From the NCBI GenBank assembly GCA_015499995.1, contig JADNRV010000004.1, positions 186,001 through 250,000 of the forward strand: a stretch of DNA of 64,000 bases. Reading direction: 5' to 3'. The stretch is from Flammula alnicola. Taxonomy: Eukaryota > Basidiomycota > Agaricomycetes > Agaricales > Strophariaceae. The notes beneath the pieces are model-generated. The model made no database searches and had not been told where the DNA came from. It saw only the letters and a program-made list of their open reading frames with translations. The translations under genes were made by a program, and so were the position numbers. Shown here piece after piece: positions 1 through 12,297 of the stretch (positions are counted from its first letter, which is position 1; every line of letters starts with the position of its first letter).

Positions 1-102
1 ATTCGCATTAGCATGTACAATATAACAATACAGAAGGCGATAGCTGGAGGTCTCTTTCAGCCTTAGCCTTCCAAATGGCACCGTTCCAGCGTCATCGTTA
101 AT

Positions 103-1378
103 TCACAGGAAACCGCCACTCTTTCCGCTTCCAAATCGATCCCCAAGTCCCTTCGCCTCTTTCAACATCTTATTCCGTTTGTCATCGTCCATTAACCTGC
201 CTCCTAGACCCATGTCACGCGAGTGGTCCCAGATGCCTGGAACCTCTGACTCGCCAGGAGCTTTCTTCGGAACGGTGGCATGTTGATCGACCAAGGCTGC
301 GCCTCGCCTTTTGCGCTGTTAGAAAATATGGTGACTGTCAGCCTACTGCCCCAACCCAAACGCTAGAGAGAGGAAGAAAAAAAAGAGAAGAAATACGTAC
401 AGTATGTTCCTCGACGCCTTTTCTGATGGTTTCTTCCTCCTCTTTTCTCCTCTTTTTCCTTGCCTTCTCATCCGCGTCCTCGTCCACTGGCGCATCCGTC
501 ACCCGCCTCTTCTTTCCGGAGACTTCATCTGCAAGCCTTTGTTGTCGCTCCGCAGGGGTTTCGGTCCAGAGAGAGGTGTCCTTCTTCGAGTTTACTGCAG
601 AGGGTGTCCCCCGCGAGAATTGGCGGGCTTTTAGTTTTGTTGGATCGAGGTCTGAGTGAAAGAAGAATGAAGGTCAATAAATTGCGAAGAATGTAATAAA
701 AAGAGACCTACTCCCGAGAAGACCTGATGTCGTAGGTGGAACGAGCATCCATTCGTCGCGTTTGGGTGCTTTGGGTTTTGCCGCTTCCTATTTCAATCAA
801 TACTTTCAGCATATGCATCCAAACTGCACAACCATAATACAACATACCTCAGCTAGCTTTCGCCTCTTCTCTTCCCTCTCAATAAATTCTTTGACAGCGT
901 CCGTCTGCTCGTGCTGCATACCCGCAGGCAGAGGTTTAGGGCCTATATCGTCGTCGTCACTATCATCTTCATCTACATGACCGGAAGTTGGGTCATACGT
1001 AGGCGCATAACCAGGAAGAGAAGGGCCGAGAGTGCGTTTGCCTTGCGACTGCGCTGTGGATGTGGAGACCTTAGGTGGTGGCATAGAAGGACCAGCGACC
1101 GGCCGGGGTTCGGGAACGCGTTTCGTTGACGCATTCAAAAATTGTGGTGGGATAGATGGACCTATACTGGGCCCTGCTGGCGGACGTGGTCCTTCGTCGT
1201 CGTCGTCGTCGTCAAAGACTTGTATCTTCGGCTCTGTGGATTTCGCGCTGAGCAGGTGGGCAGGTATTTGGGGGCCAATATTGGCACTGGGTTGAGGACC
1301 GTCATCATCGTCATTGTTGTCTTCTTGGTGGGATTGGTTGAGAAGGTGAGGAGGGATTTGAGGGCCAATGTGCGGCAT
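103..1378 (-). CDS. GPALPP-motif / DUF3752 domain protein
   Basis: Four exons can be joined (about 848-1378, 715-787, 401-651 and 103-315), separated by short GT..AG introns. The N-terminal half carries repeated motifs of the type IGPQIPPHLL (three copies), followed by GPSLPGYAPTYDP, with acidic D-runs between them; this is the GPALPP signature. The middle has KRDEWMLVPP. The C-terminal exon ends with GIWDHSRDMGLGGRLMDDDKR and a basic tail, typical of the DUF3752 domain. The family is eukaryote-wide and nuclear in appearance, and its biochemical role is not established. The start is the first Met before the first GP motif. The gene is divergent from the decayed gene that starts near 1921. The family assignment is firm; a function beyond it would be a guess. 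Confidence 0.85.
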
Positions 1379-1920
1379 CGTCGTTGTAGGAGAGCCTCAA
1401 GTGACCAAGGTTTCACCGGAGCCCGCCAGTAAGGTCGTGCGAAAGTGGCGGTGTTGCCGCACGGCAGGATACGGCAGGCCTCGCACTGACACACACAACT
1501 CGTCTTATGGTCACCTTACTCCCTGCAGTGTACTACGGGAAGTCGTCCACTGTCAGACGTCAATGTCGTAGTCGCTTTTTATTGTCTTCAAGTTACGCTC
1601 CGGTGACGCAGCTCCCGGAGGGCCTGGGCCTTCAGCAAAAACTCAGGATGATATTGAATTTCCAGAATTCAGCTGCACGGGAACTCCAATTCGCCTCGAC
1701 TTATTTCACTGTACAGCCGTCCCACCGGAAATTTTGCATCTTGAAAGGAATTTCGCAGTATGTTTTCGAATTCAATGAATTGTTCGAAAGTCGCTTACCT
1801 GATCCGGGCTTACAGCCCATATTATCGGTCCCCCAGCAATGAAGAGCATTACGCTTGTCCTGGTGCTATCAGACGTTCTGGAAAGCAAGTTGGAATGTCA
1901 ATACTAACAGCAATAACCGC
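1379..1920. other. Intergenic region, divergent promoters
   Basis: About 540 bases lie between the DUF3752 start codon and the first plausible Met of the decayed gene on the plus strand. The stretch should hold the DUF3752 promoter. I see no recognisable gene, RNA or repeat. Open frames here are short and have no consistent exon structure. Confidence 0.5.
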
Positions 1921-3446
1921 ATGTCCATGATTGAAGCCTCGATGTTTGTATATGCTGCTGGGGGTTCCATCCATATCACCAACAGTCGCTACTATTCTAC
2001 ACGTGAGCTTTCCATTCTTCCTGCGAAACTAACTTAATTCACTTTGAACAGTCACCTCTATAAGGGAGGCGCAGCCGTTGCAAGAACCATCAGCAGAAAA
2101 CCTGAGCGTACGTATGGTTCCTAAATTGTTCGCTCAGTACTCCGAACCTTACCTTGCGTTTTGTTCAGCAGCCAGAAAGCTCGGCAGCGCATCTGATGCT
2201 TCCAAAAGGTATGCTCCAGTTAAATATAACATGCAACTTCGACGATCCTCACTTCCGATCAATACATAGAACTTAACCTCTTCCCGACGATTACCCCACA
2301 GCTTCAAGAAGTGACGATCAGCAGAGATCAATCACCGACTCACACCAAGAAAAATGGGAATCCTGTTGCGAGGAATACAAGTTCTTTCTTATCATTTGGT
2401 ACGGGTTAACCTGATTTGTCGATCTTAGCCTCATTTGGTTTTAACGACGGCTAGCCTATAGCCATATTGTACAGAATCTCGGAGGTCATCTTCAAACCAA
2501 ATCCATGGGCCCCTATGTCTTCAGTTATATGATCATCGTTCTTTTCGGCTCAAAATCCTTCATTCCACTGTGGACCACTTCACCATCGGAGAGCGATGAA
2601 ATTGAAACATGGCGATGGAATGTGTATGTCGGAGTTGTTGGCATGTTACAGATAACGGTGAGTTTGAGTCTTTTTTCAATATATATCAATATATCCCTAA
2701 CAAAGGAAGAAAACGGCAGGCGCTCCCGATACGAACCACCATATGACTTCGAACCTTTCAAGACAATGTCCGAGATCAAGCCAAAGACATACCATTCCAA
2801 CCTAAGGTCGATGACCTGCAGATCAACGTCTGCGGATTTGAATGATGAGATGCATGAAAGGTAAGGCGACCCGCTGTGTGTATCTACATCAATCCTGGCT
2901 TAAATTTTACTCAACAGTGCCAACCCCTCATGTTTGGCCACGATTCGACTTCCCAAGGGTAGCCGGATTCAACGCACTCGCTGTTCGGCGGCTTATATAA
3001 TGCACGGCTTCTTCGAGCTTATGATGAAATAGTCTGGAAAGAATCAGCATACAACTGTACATTACAGTACCTGGCGCGAGCACTTGGACGAAAGTACGGG
3101 TGGTCGACTTCCGGAGAATTCCTTAGCAATCATCGCCTCTTCCTATCGAACTGATTCTCTGGCCTTGGCAGCAGCTACAATATCTCGCTCCTCAGAGGTG
3201 ATTGGCATGGCGAAATTAAAACAGGCGGTTATTCAAGACAGGGATGTGTATTATTACTGGGCAGCCAAAGGGACCAGTATCAGGACGAAACAGAGTCCGT
3301 CTTCCGCCCACAAGAAGAAGTTATACCTCAAGAAGTTGGAGGCATGGGATGAGAAAGTCAGCGACGACACTCGAAAATGTCATTGCATTGCTATTTGGGT
3401 GTATTCTCTCCGAGAACAGAGTGTATGGATGCTAGGAGGTTCTTAG
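1921..3446 (+). pseudogene. Decayed multi-exon gene of unknown family
   Basis: Starting at the Met at 1921, short exons join in frame through consensus introns as far as about 2657: 2001-2051, 2106-2168, 2209-2269 and 2390-2454. The product begins with MSMIEASMFVYAAGGSIHIT and reaches a hydrophobic stretch, SYMIIVLFGSKSFIPLW. After 2657 the frame breaks. Further open pieces are LFGGLYNARLLRAYDEIVWK, then LARALGRKYGW, then RDVYYYWAAKG, and they sit in different frames with stops between them. I do not recognise the family. The last part (about 3205-3446) has a relative at 11801-11990 behind the truncated MYND copy, so the 3' end belongs to the duplicated block. The likely reading is a gene that lost function through indels. 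A misread exon structure in a living gene is the alternative. Confidence 0.45.
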
Positions 3447-4086
3447 ACAAGTATATAGGACAGAACTCGAGTAAATAACTCGATGGTTACAATAGCATGA
3501 TGTTCGACCAAGCCCAATTCCTTCTGGCAACGTGGAACTTCAACTACATAGGCGATATCAAGTTAGATTACTCAAATGACTGGAAATGCCAGAATAAGAA
3601 ATTATAACGCAAGATGGACGACTGATCGGTAGACACGTGTGTCGATCTTGGAACGAACTCGATCAGACCCGATCCTACTCGATCATATCAATCGGCACAT
3701 TGTCGTCCTTACTATTTCGAGCAAACATCCCTTTCTACGGAAAAAAAGCCCACATTTTTGTTTGCAAACATCTCTTGTGTGATTCGTGATGAAGATCACG
3801 GACTGGCAGGTTTGTATGTCCGAATCGAACCTTTTCACGACGTGTTCATTTCCCTTTATGCAGTGGCAAGTACAAGTAGCGTACTCAGAAAATAGGCAAA
3901 GCTTTCGATCTCATATGAAAACCCCTGGAATGGCGGTTATAGGATATCAAATATGAAATATTAAACTATCATGTAAACTTCGTTAAAACGAGGACACACA
4001 AGAGCAAAACACAAGCTACATACCACCAGTCATGCCATGAATTTCGAGACCATGATATGTATCTGCGACCGCCTTGTCATTCCTAA
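3447..4086. other. Duplicated downstream flank of transporter A
   Basis: No gene is seen. From about 3585 the sequence CCAGAATAAGAAATTATAAC followed by a GACGACTGATCGGTAGACAC stretch is repeated almost exactly at 11970-12025. Both copies continue into a CGAACTCGATC-rich segment and lead to the 3' end of a transporter copy. This marks the downstream side of the duplicated unit. Confidence 0.6.
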
Positions 4087-7000
4087 CTAAAATCTGCTTC
4101 CTACAGCGCGTTCTTCACGGTCGAGATAATCCCGTTGTAAGGATTCGTAACCCCGGAAGGTCGCTTCACCGCAGAGCTTGCGAACAATGTCAATCATTTC
4201 ATCTATGCGCTGTAATAAAAATAACGTTCATGGTCAAAAAACGGTGGAAGAAGGTCAAAAAAGAAACGTACAGAGATAATGCTTGAGAGTGCAACCACAG
4301 CTAAAATAGTAAATATAATTCAATACATATTTCTGACATGAGAGGTAGGGCACTTACCTGTAGAGTGGGCAGGCAATTGTTCGTCCTAAATACCCAGCAA
4401 AAGAAAAATCAGAAAAGGCTGAACGAATAGAAACCCAGACTATGAAGTACCCACCAAGAGCAAATCAAGCGTCAACTGATCGTCCTCAAATCCCATACTC
4501 GAACCATCCACGTTTACAGGCCCAGCAGCAGCCGTAATTTCCTTATCCTCATCCTCTCCACGTTTCACTACCTTCTCCTCTTCCGAACTCGAATCGGTGT
4601 GCAAGTTCCTCTGCTTTTCGTGGCCACCGTACCGAGGCGCAAACGTCTTCAACAGTGAAGGATTCAACGACCGGCCACCAGAGTGGTATTCGTGGTATAC
4701 AAGACGGTCTCTCAGTTTAGGCAGATACGCAGGTAGCGAATGACCTTCCATGAGTGCGTTGGAGAGAGTTGTGAGGGTCACGAAAACGTCCGAGAGCTGC
4801 CCATGAAATTCCCGTTGAATAAGGGTTAGTTAGCAAAAGTAGAAAATCGACTCACGAAGTTAGGATTCAAATACGGCGTCTACAAAAATACAGCTTGTCA
4901 ACAAGCCATTCGGTAAGGACTGCGCATGTGCTTACCCGATGCACCAAAGCACTGCACCACTTCGGGTCGAGCTTGGCGAACGACGTCACAAGCAGCCCAA
5001 GAGCAGCCGTCATCCGCTGCCTTGAAGACAATTATTCATCGATACGATCCTGATAAACATGTAATACTTACTGCAGAATAAACAATTCTTGATATTCCGT
5101 GTGAGGCCATGTACCGCTAACAAAAACCTATTAGACGCGATTACACAGGGATCAATGTACGAAGGACGCACGACAGCTGCGGCTCAAACTTCGCAGTCGT
5201 CAACGATGGAGATATGAATCTTAACCTCGTCTATATATGCATGTATGTATCAGGTCAGCCCATCATGGTCCAGATTCCATACTTCCAAGAACATACCGAG
5301 ACGCTAATGATCCTCTTTGCAATTTTCCGCATCCTCCTCTCTTTGGGTGACATTTTCTCATCATCCTCTGCACTGGAGGCAAGGGGAGTCTTTTCAAAAT
5401 CTCCGCGGCGTGCACGCGCTTCCTCAGCGAGGAAGGCCTCAATTTCTCCTGTGAAGATGTTGCCTGCTTCGCCGACGATGGCCGCCAGCGTTTTCCGAAC
5501 AAGCACCCGTGAAGAAATCGGGTTGGGGAACAGCATAACGATGAACTGTACATGAAATATTATCAGCCAACTTCGAAAGCATGGAAAAGGTAATAAGAAC
5601 ACTCGTCACGCACCGCAGCCGTGAACCCAATGATGACAAGCAATCTGTGATGCATATATCATTTAGTCATCACTAAAATGTATCTAATCACGGAGAACAT
5701 ACGCTCGCTTCCATCCAATATTGACACCCACACCTGTATTTGCAATGACAAACATATTCGCATTAATCCAGCTGTAGCCAATCACTAGAACCAACGTCAG
5801 GATAGGCTCCGTATTCCAGTTATATCCACTTACCAAAAACAATAGTGACCGCAGTCATGATCCAAAGTGGTAGCTGCCTTGGCGGTCCAGCGATTCGCGC
5901 AAAGAGGAAGGGCGCCAAAAAGACGGTCTAAATCTGATTTCAATCACGATTCAGATTGAGAAAAACTCTGAACAGGCATACCGTTGCAACGGTAAGCCCG
6001 TACGGATTACCATGTCCTAAGCCAGCTGCAATGTACCAAACGCCCATACCGACTGCAAAAAAGGGCGTAAACTCTCCAAAAAACTATGAAGGGCGAAATT
6101 TCGAATATACGTACTCACTAAACCAATGAGGGTCCCAGCCAAGCGAACCACGAAATTCGCAATCTAAACTCTCAGTCCATCTGTCAACAACCATAATTCG
6201 CACACCGCAAGAATAATCTGACCTGATCGCCTGCATATATGGCCAATCCAGTCTACAGTAATAGCAAAAATCTCCATGAGCAAACATCCAACGGCATCGA
6301 GCAGGAAAGAGGATTTCAACATACCTGGGCCATAATCAACGCCCAAACTCCCTTATTATCATAGTAGAACCATGCAGTACTATGGCATACAGACGGGATC
6401 CACAGCGCGACTGATACGACACCCATGCGCAAGCAGAAGATGCCTTGAGGAGACTTGAAGAACCTGAACACCGCAGCAAGCTTGAGGAAGACCCGACCAA
6501 AAGCAGTGGTCGGTGGGAAAGCATCTGGATTGCGCTTCTCTATCATAAAATGAGAGTGAAAACCCAACAACGATGAGTACCTTATCGCAGATGAGTAATA
6601 GAGAAGAAACGCCAGCACATACTTGGTGGTTCCGTCAACTGCTCTTCCTCATCTTGGTCTTTGTCCCCGCCCAACGTCGACTCCGCGTCATCGCGGGAAG
6701 AATCGAACGCCGCCGGATCATTCGTGCTGCCCATCTCCAGCGGAGCTGCAGAGTCCTTGAACTCGTCGCCGGTGATGTCGTCCTTCACAGTCGCGATGCG
6801 ACCTGGGAACCAGAGCTTCACATTCGGTCTTTGCGCGTCGATGTCGATCACTATCTTGAGCAGCTTGGCTATGCGTTCCGCAAAAGCGTCGAGGGTGTCG
6901 ATCAAGACGAAGCATATATAAAGAGATCTTATATATCATGTGTCAGTCAGTGCTGCACAGAGAGGGATATAGAACACACCTCGAAGCAAACATATCCGAG

Positions 7001-8842
7001 GTCTTCAATAATTTCCTCGTCTCCGGATCGAAGAACCTCTCGTATGGTTTTATTAATTTCACCCTCTCCACAGCCCTAAACTCCTCCAACGCATCTTCCA
7101 ATTGCCTTAGCTGACCGACCAGGTTTTCCTGCCGTTCCTTGAGCTGGGCTTTATCCGTGCGCTTAAAAAGTCCAGCAAACCTCCGGCTGTTGCACTCCTG
7201 GAACCAGTCGATGACGCATACAAGCGCAGATTCAGTCGAGGCCCGCAGATTCGCAGAGGAAGATGCGAGAATAGGGACGAGCGAGTCCAGGTCATGGCCA
7301 TGCCGCATTTCACGCTCTTTGATTTTGCGTATCAATGCCTGATATCGGTTGGCTTTGCCGGGCGTCTCGGTTCCAGGGCGGTGTCTCTGCTCCACCTCGT
7401 CAAGGTCCTTGTCCTCTGCCATATTTGTGTCGTTCACAAATGTCTGGAATGAATATAGGCCGCTGAGGAAAATCATGTACGTTGAGGCGCCTCTGGTTCG
7501 ACGAGACAAAGACAGACGCAGACGTACGCAGCACGGAACATAATCGATTTCAACTCTGCATTGATCCTCTTCAAGTCTGTAGGCCCAAGACGTCCGATCG
7601 AGGTATCTATATGTATGAGCTTGATTTGATGGGCGATTGCATCTAATGCATTTACTAAATTTGATCGCAATTCGTTCCCTCTGGTGGTTTTTTCGGCCCA
7701 CGCCTCGTGAACCGACGGTGCAGATGCAAGGGCTTCAGATTGAAGACGAAGGAGATCCAGAATGGGCTAAAACGATGTTAGTTTAAGCATGGCTGTACGA
7801 TGACATTAACAAATAAATCTCACCGTCCAGAAGTTCTCCTCGAGTGATGTTCTGCCACAAAAATCAGACGTGATTCATAGATGTAAAAGAGCGACTTACA
7901 ACCAGACGTGGTTTAAGCTCTGGGGAAAGATCAAGACCAAGCTTCCGATCGCAACCGCTATGTAGAAACATGTAGGGATGATGAATAACTTGGAGAGCAT
8001 GTAATCGGATGTAGGCAAGTCTGCAAAAAAACATGTTTAATTCAATGCCTAGTAAATATTTGATGGAGACTCACAAGGTCCTGTGGTACAGATCACATCC
8101 AGAACGATCGTACCGAAGATACTAAACAGAACAAGATTGGGTAGATACGTCCGTACGGCGCCCATTGCAAAGGATCCGACGAAAAGGAAAGCGCCATAGA
8201 CTGCTGATGACCTATGCAGAATTATTTGAATAGCTCTTCAGTGTCTACGTTAATTGAACGAACCGTGGATCAAGAAAAAATCCGTGGAAAATTGCGCCTT
8301 GAATCTGAAGATTAGCAGGCAAGTTAGGGTCCAGTCTATTTAAACAGAATTCGATTAGGTCTATGGTATCCACAATTTGAAAGGCGAGTATGCTCACAAG
8401 GATTGCAGTTTCTGTTCTTGCTGTGCCAGAAGCGCTGAACTCCTGACCGACAAAGCAGACGCCATTGCGGCACTTCCCCATGCCCATCCCACAAGCATTC
8501 CAAGCAGCAGCGTCACAGCAACTAGAAGAAATAGAGAGAGCGCGAGACTCGGCGGAATCATGACCGCGATGATTCTGTGTTTGAAAGGTTATACGCGCAA
8601 TTTCCAGGGTGAACGATGATGAAATTTACTGACACAGAGAAGAAGGCGGCCTGTCCCATCGTATTTGATGTCTTCGTCGCCACCATCAGTACCATAGTCG
8701 CTGCAAAGGCGACACAACATCGGATCCAAGTCTTGATGGTACGTTTTGACCGAAAGGCGGGTTTAACCCAGGAAAATGGACCTGGGTTTCTCTTTGGTAG
8801 CGGCTTCGTTGGCTTTAAAGGGCTCTTCACCTCCGAAGACAT
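4087..8842 (-). CDS. FUSC/ArAE_2-type multi-membrane transporter, copy A
   Basis: A long multi-exon gene on the minus strand. Exon 1 (from 8842) encodes a Pro/Lys-rich N-terminus and then PGPFSWVKPAFRSKRTIKTW and a hydrophobic helix ending TMGQAAFF. That is the start typical of the fungal putative ER transporter 6TM N-terminal domain (ArAE_2_N). Later exons give more membrane segments, a soluble region (LVPILASSSANLRASTESAL), a second set of membrane helices like the FUSC family, and a C-terminal DUF2421-like region (LPAYLPKLRDRLVYHEYHS). The protein ends YLDREERAVGSRF. Estimated length is about 1,050 residues. Related yeast and fungal proteins (BRE4-like, aromatic acid exporter-like) are thought to export organic anions; the substrate cannot be read from sequence. 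It is a close paralogue of 12298-17072, with matching introns throughout. No disabling lesion was noticed, though not every junction was checked. Confidence 0.82.
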
Positions 8843-9120
8843 GGTAGCGAGGTTACCGCCAGAACTAGGAATGTCTGGAGTCCTGTTGGATCGCGAAACG
8901 CTTTAGTAGTGGGAGCTAAATTTGTCGAGAATATCTGACCAACGTCCGACGTCGTTAATATAGTTGGAGCATGGCGATTGTGATCTGTTATTTGGTCTTC
9001 TCTTTCAATGAGACTACAATCTGGCGTTGACAACTTGAGCAGCCCTTCAAGGTTACTGCCTAGGCGGCTCAAAGGCGGCTGCCGACTCGCTGTCTTCAAG
9101 TCGCCGGAGTCATGTGACTG
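8843..9120. promoter_or_regulatory. Duplicated upstream region of transporter A
   Basis: This segment is clearly related to 17073-17365 upstream of transporter B: both have a GGGAGYTAAATTTGT core, a TTATTTGGTYTTCTC stretch and a GGCGTTGA stretch in the same order. It ends in TCATGTGACTGTCCACTTT, which resembles the sequence just upstream of the MYND gene starts. It is inferred to be one half of an ancestral promoter shared by divergent transporter and MYND genes. Confidence 0.5.
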
Positions 9121-11040
9121 TCCACTTTAAGCGCTCTGCTGACATCAGTAAATTGTGGAAATTTGTGTAATGCCTTATAAGGGCAATATCAGTGCTGCCA
9201 TATCATGTCACCGGTATAATTTCCAATCACATGGCAGCACCCGTTACAATGGCAATACATCGACACCCCTCCTTAATATCTTTGCCGCCATTTTGCTGCC
9301 ATCCTGATAGCAATGTGTCACTGCTGTAAGGTTGAGAGGGCATTTCAAGGTCTTGTATTGCTAGGTATTTCTGAGTAGCATTTGTAATGGCAATGTAACA
9401 CTATTCCATCGGTTTTATATAGCCAATTAGTGCTTGCGTCGTTTCGAGAATACGGTAGCAGGTTTCAAATCTGATTTATTTCAATACTACTGATACAATA
9501 CTGGAGAGTAGACTCTACAGAACGGACACTGCTATGAATATGATCGGAGCGGTAAATAAGAAAACGAGACTTGACAATGTACCGGAGATGCAACACCCAA
9601 ATTCCAGCTTCAAGATACAACAAGCTCGTACTTGAAGATGACTCGATGACATGGCAGCGCGTGGCTCGAGCACAAAGGTGACGAGCTTGCTAGAAACTCG
9701 GAAGCTCTAAAATAAACAAGGGTTAGTAAAGGAGATAACAATGATCCAAGAACAAACATACCAATTGCTCGTAAACGAGGCAAGTTGCAACGTTTCCGAC
9801 GACGTGAAAGAAACCGAAGAGCTGCTGACTGCGGCGGTCTAGTGGCAATGAGTGGAAGAGATGTACGCCCGTCAGCGCCATCTCCACCATCCATGAACCA
9901 AACCAATGTCGGAGTTGGGCTTGGGGCGCTCGTCAGCGTCCCAAGCCCAACAACGACATGGGAGGAGAGACGGGCAGGATCAGAAGTACTCTGGTTCTTT
10001 TCCTATAGGTTTTTCGCATTAGAAGGAGTGACCTTGGGGGAGAGCAGCAGCAGGCCGAGGAGGGGGAGTGAGAACATATTGGTGGGAGGGAAAGATGCAA
10101 GCAACGATTCTGAAGTTCAACCCACATCAATTTCCTTTTCCGACCGTTGAATGCGTTCACATGATCTCCGGCTTAACGCGTTCCGTTCTTTTCCGTTCTG
10201 TTCCGTTGTCGATGTGCCTGTCCCTCAATAATTCTCTCTAAGTCCCTCTTACGACTTGAGAAATATTCTTGCAAGAGGTTTGAAGGGTCCGAGTCTGGAT
10301 GAGTTCTGAGGACTTGGAGTAATTTAAATTCTGTTTCATTCCCGACTCGATTCTTAAGTCCGCGACTCAACATTCAGTAACATTCAGTAACCTACTCCAA
10401 GCAGTACTGCCGCCTGGCTCTGCAATAGAATAAGGCAGGCATGATGCCCGGGTTGACTTCATATCCGCTGGCAGTCGTGAGTTTACAGACTTACGGGGAG
10501 AAATAGTTCTGACCTCACTCGGAGCGCGACTCGGATGTCTAAGTCCATAAAAGGATCGCCGAAGGCTTTCTTCAAGTTGGCGAGATTCAAAGAGGTTATG
10601 CCCAACCTGAAATACTGATTAGCAAGTTACAATCCTCTGGTAATTATGAAAACTTCATTATAAATTTTAATCATACTGACGAGCATTTACATGACCCCCG
10701 AAATGCTGGTACTACTTTTGCAACTGAGTATAATTAATGTCTAATAATGATCACTCGCTCATAACCTTCATATCATTCTGAGAGAGGCAATATATTGATC
10801 TATAAGATTTACATGAGCTTACAAAAATCTGACCAGAATATTACATTCCGATAACGTCTCGACCATATCGGCAACCAAGATATAATGCCATATCTGGTGT
10901 TGTCAGAAGTCGCAACACTGCCACCGGGTTGTCGGAGCCACAACCACATACCAACTTTTCCACGATTTACTGATGGACCGGCTTGATGACCTCCGGTTTT
11001 CTTAGCTTGCTTAGCACTGGCTCAGCTCTTGCTCAGCTCT
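9121..11040. other. About 1.9 kb gene-poor insert between transporter A and MYND pseudogene
   Basis: AT-rich sequence with short TGGCAATG-like words around 9150-9420. No convincing gene was found. On the minus strand near 10070 a short frame begins with a signal-peptide-like MFSLPLLGLLLLSPKV, and further down (9708-9762) there is a consensus-looking intron. The reading frames between them do not join well, so I do not call a gene. Unit B and the intact MYND promoter lack this segment, so it looks inserted or left over from rearrangement. Confidence 0.45.
9914..9951. repeat. Strong hairpin (inverted repeat)
   Basis: GTTGGGCTTGGG at 9914-9925 is the exact reverse complement of CCCAAGCCCAAC at 9940-9951. 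The intervening GCGCTCGTCAGCGT pairs further (CGCT with AGCG around a CGTC loop). The result is a stem of about 16-17 bp with one mismatch and a 4-base loop. Confidence 0.75.
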
Positions 11041-11100
11041 CACCCTCACCGTGCCAAACCGCGTCGGGAACACTTCATAATGAAATTCTATGTATACCAT

Positions 11101-11800
11101 GGAGCCGGAATCCACTCCTGAGAAGAAATACACGACCCTAGGGCCTACACGACCTCCACGAGACCGCCCTTCTCCCCAGTACGAGCGAGCGGTGATCGAT
11201 GATCAACCAAGCGTGCTTCAGATACTAGTACATTGCTAGTACACCAAATTACGCGAAGTCGCGACGACGTCCGACTTCAAGACCATTATCCTTCCAGCAT
11301 CGGAATGTACTTAGGCTACCATCCCCCGCGGGGCTTCGTCTTCGATTGGAGAGACCCCTTGAGGGAAACGAACCTGATCTACAGTCCAAGATGCTCCCAA
11401 ACCCCGTGCCTCCGACCCTGCATACTGCATAGCAGCCTCGCGAAGCTCACGCCAAAGGGGCTCGAAACATACTACGGGCAGGCGCGGAACCACGATGGGT
11501 CCTTCAAAGACGTCATTCTCTTCCAGCATTTCATTGACCTTGTCGCATTCACAAGAATACGCGTGCGAGTGTACACAAACACACTGGCATAGGATTGCAT
11601 GGTCATCGAGATGCACCTCTTCCACCCTAGATCTGTTTACGTCTCGCTGGTTATTCCCGACAACAAGACATACAGGATATCACTGGTAGCGAGCTTTCGT
11701 CGCCGCACGCGGTGCTTACGGTCGCTTCTCCCAGCTCAAAGAACGACATCATTTTTCGACCTTGCATCCTTACAATTCGACGATAGGATGCGGATTTAAA
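11101..11800 (+). pseudogene. MYND-protein pseudogene, truncated copy of 19415-20452
   Basis: The DNA follows the intact gene at 19415 from its start codon: ATGGAGCCGGAATCCACTCC here, ATGGACTCGGCGGAACCTCT there. Shared downstream pieces include LAKLTPKGLETYYGQARNHD versus LAQLTPKELETYYWQARNHD, then SFKDVILFQHFIDL and FFDLASLQFDD. Many indels and stops break the frame. The similarity stops near 11800 at a shared AAAGGCAA, well before the MYND zinc finger, which is absent. The upstream 70 bases (CTCACCCTCACCGTGCCAAACCGC) also match the promoter of the intact gene. A dead copy is clear; only the exact ends are uncertain. Confidence 0.85.
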
Positions 11801-11990
11801 GGCAAGTTAAACCAGGCGATTGCTAAAGATAAGGATGTGTATTATTACTGGGCAACCAAGAGCCTGAGCATCCATTATCAAGATGAAATACAGTCCATCT
11901 TGGGTCCAGGAGGAGAAGATGAGTTGGGTCCATAGCCCACACTCGAAAGTGTCATTGACCTGCTTGAATGCCAGAATAAGAAATTATAAC
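11801..11990 (+). pseudogene. 3' fragment of the gene relic at 1921-3446
   Basis: Directly after the truncated MYND copy the sequence switches to AAAGATAAGGATGTGTATTATTACTGGGC-like DNA (KDKDVYYYWA), matching RDVYYYWAAKG in the relic at about 3240. It then shares the TCGAAA(R)TGTCATTG and CCAGAATAAGAAATTATAAC words. The fragment has no start, and a stop at about 11930 closes the frame. It is a piece of duplicated unit carrying no gene of its own. Confidence 0.65.
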
Positions 11991-12297
11991 GGAAAATGGA
12001 CGACTGATCGGTAGACACGCGTGTCGATCTCGGAACGAACCTGAACGAACTCGATCACACCAATCGGCGCGTTGTCATTGTGTCATCTAATTATTTCGCC
12101 GCAGCATCAGTTAGACTCCAATGATTGCTGATTCATCAGCATCTCGATACGAGAAGAACATAAGGTCATTCAAACACTAGCTAATGTATCTAAGTACGTG
12201 ACTAAATAGAGCAATGTGATTAAACAGAAAACTTGATTAAACGAGAGAATGGGGCGATTGGTAAAAGGGTAGCTCATCAAATGAGCGTCATCCATGG
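11991..12297. other. Duplicated downstream flank of transporter B
   Basis: No gene. The first 90 bases match 3600-3700 (GACGACTGATCGGTAGACAC and the following CGAACTCGATC stretch with CAATCGGC). The remainder is AT-rich and unique, and it reaches the stop codon of transporter B. Confidence 0.55.

Noticed and set aside
1182..1215. GTC/CGT trinucleotide run near 1200
   Set aside because: It encodes the poly-Asp run of the DUF3752 protein and is not an independent repeat.
806..1378. Acidic repeats as a separate secreted or structural gene
   Set aside because: They are the first exon of the DUF3752 gene, whose C-terminal exons follow in frame.
9933..10160. Possible small secreted protein on the minus strand (MFSLPLLGLLLLSPKV)
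   Set aside because: The signal-peptide-like start is followed by a stop within 24 codons, and later frames cannot be joined to it with convincing splice sites.
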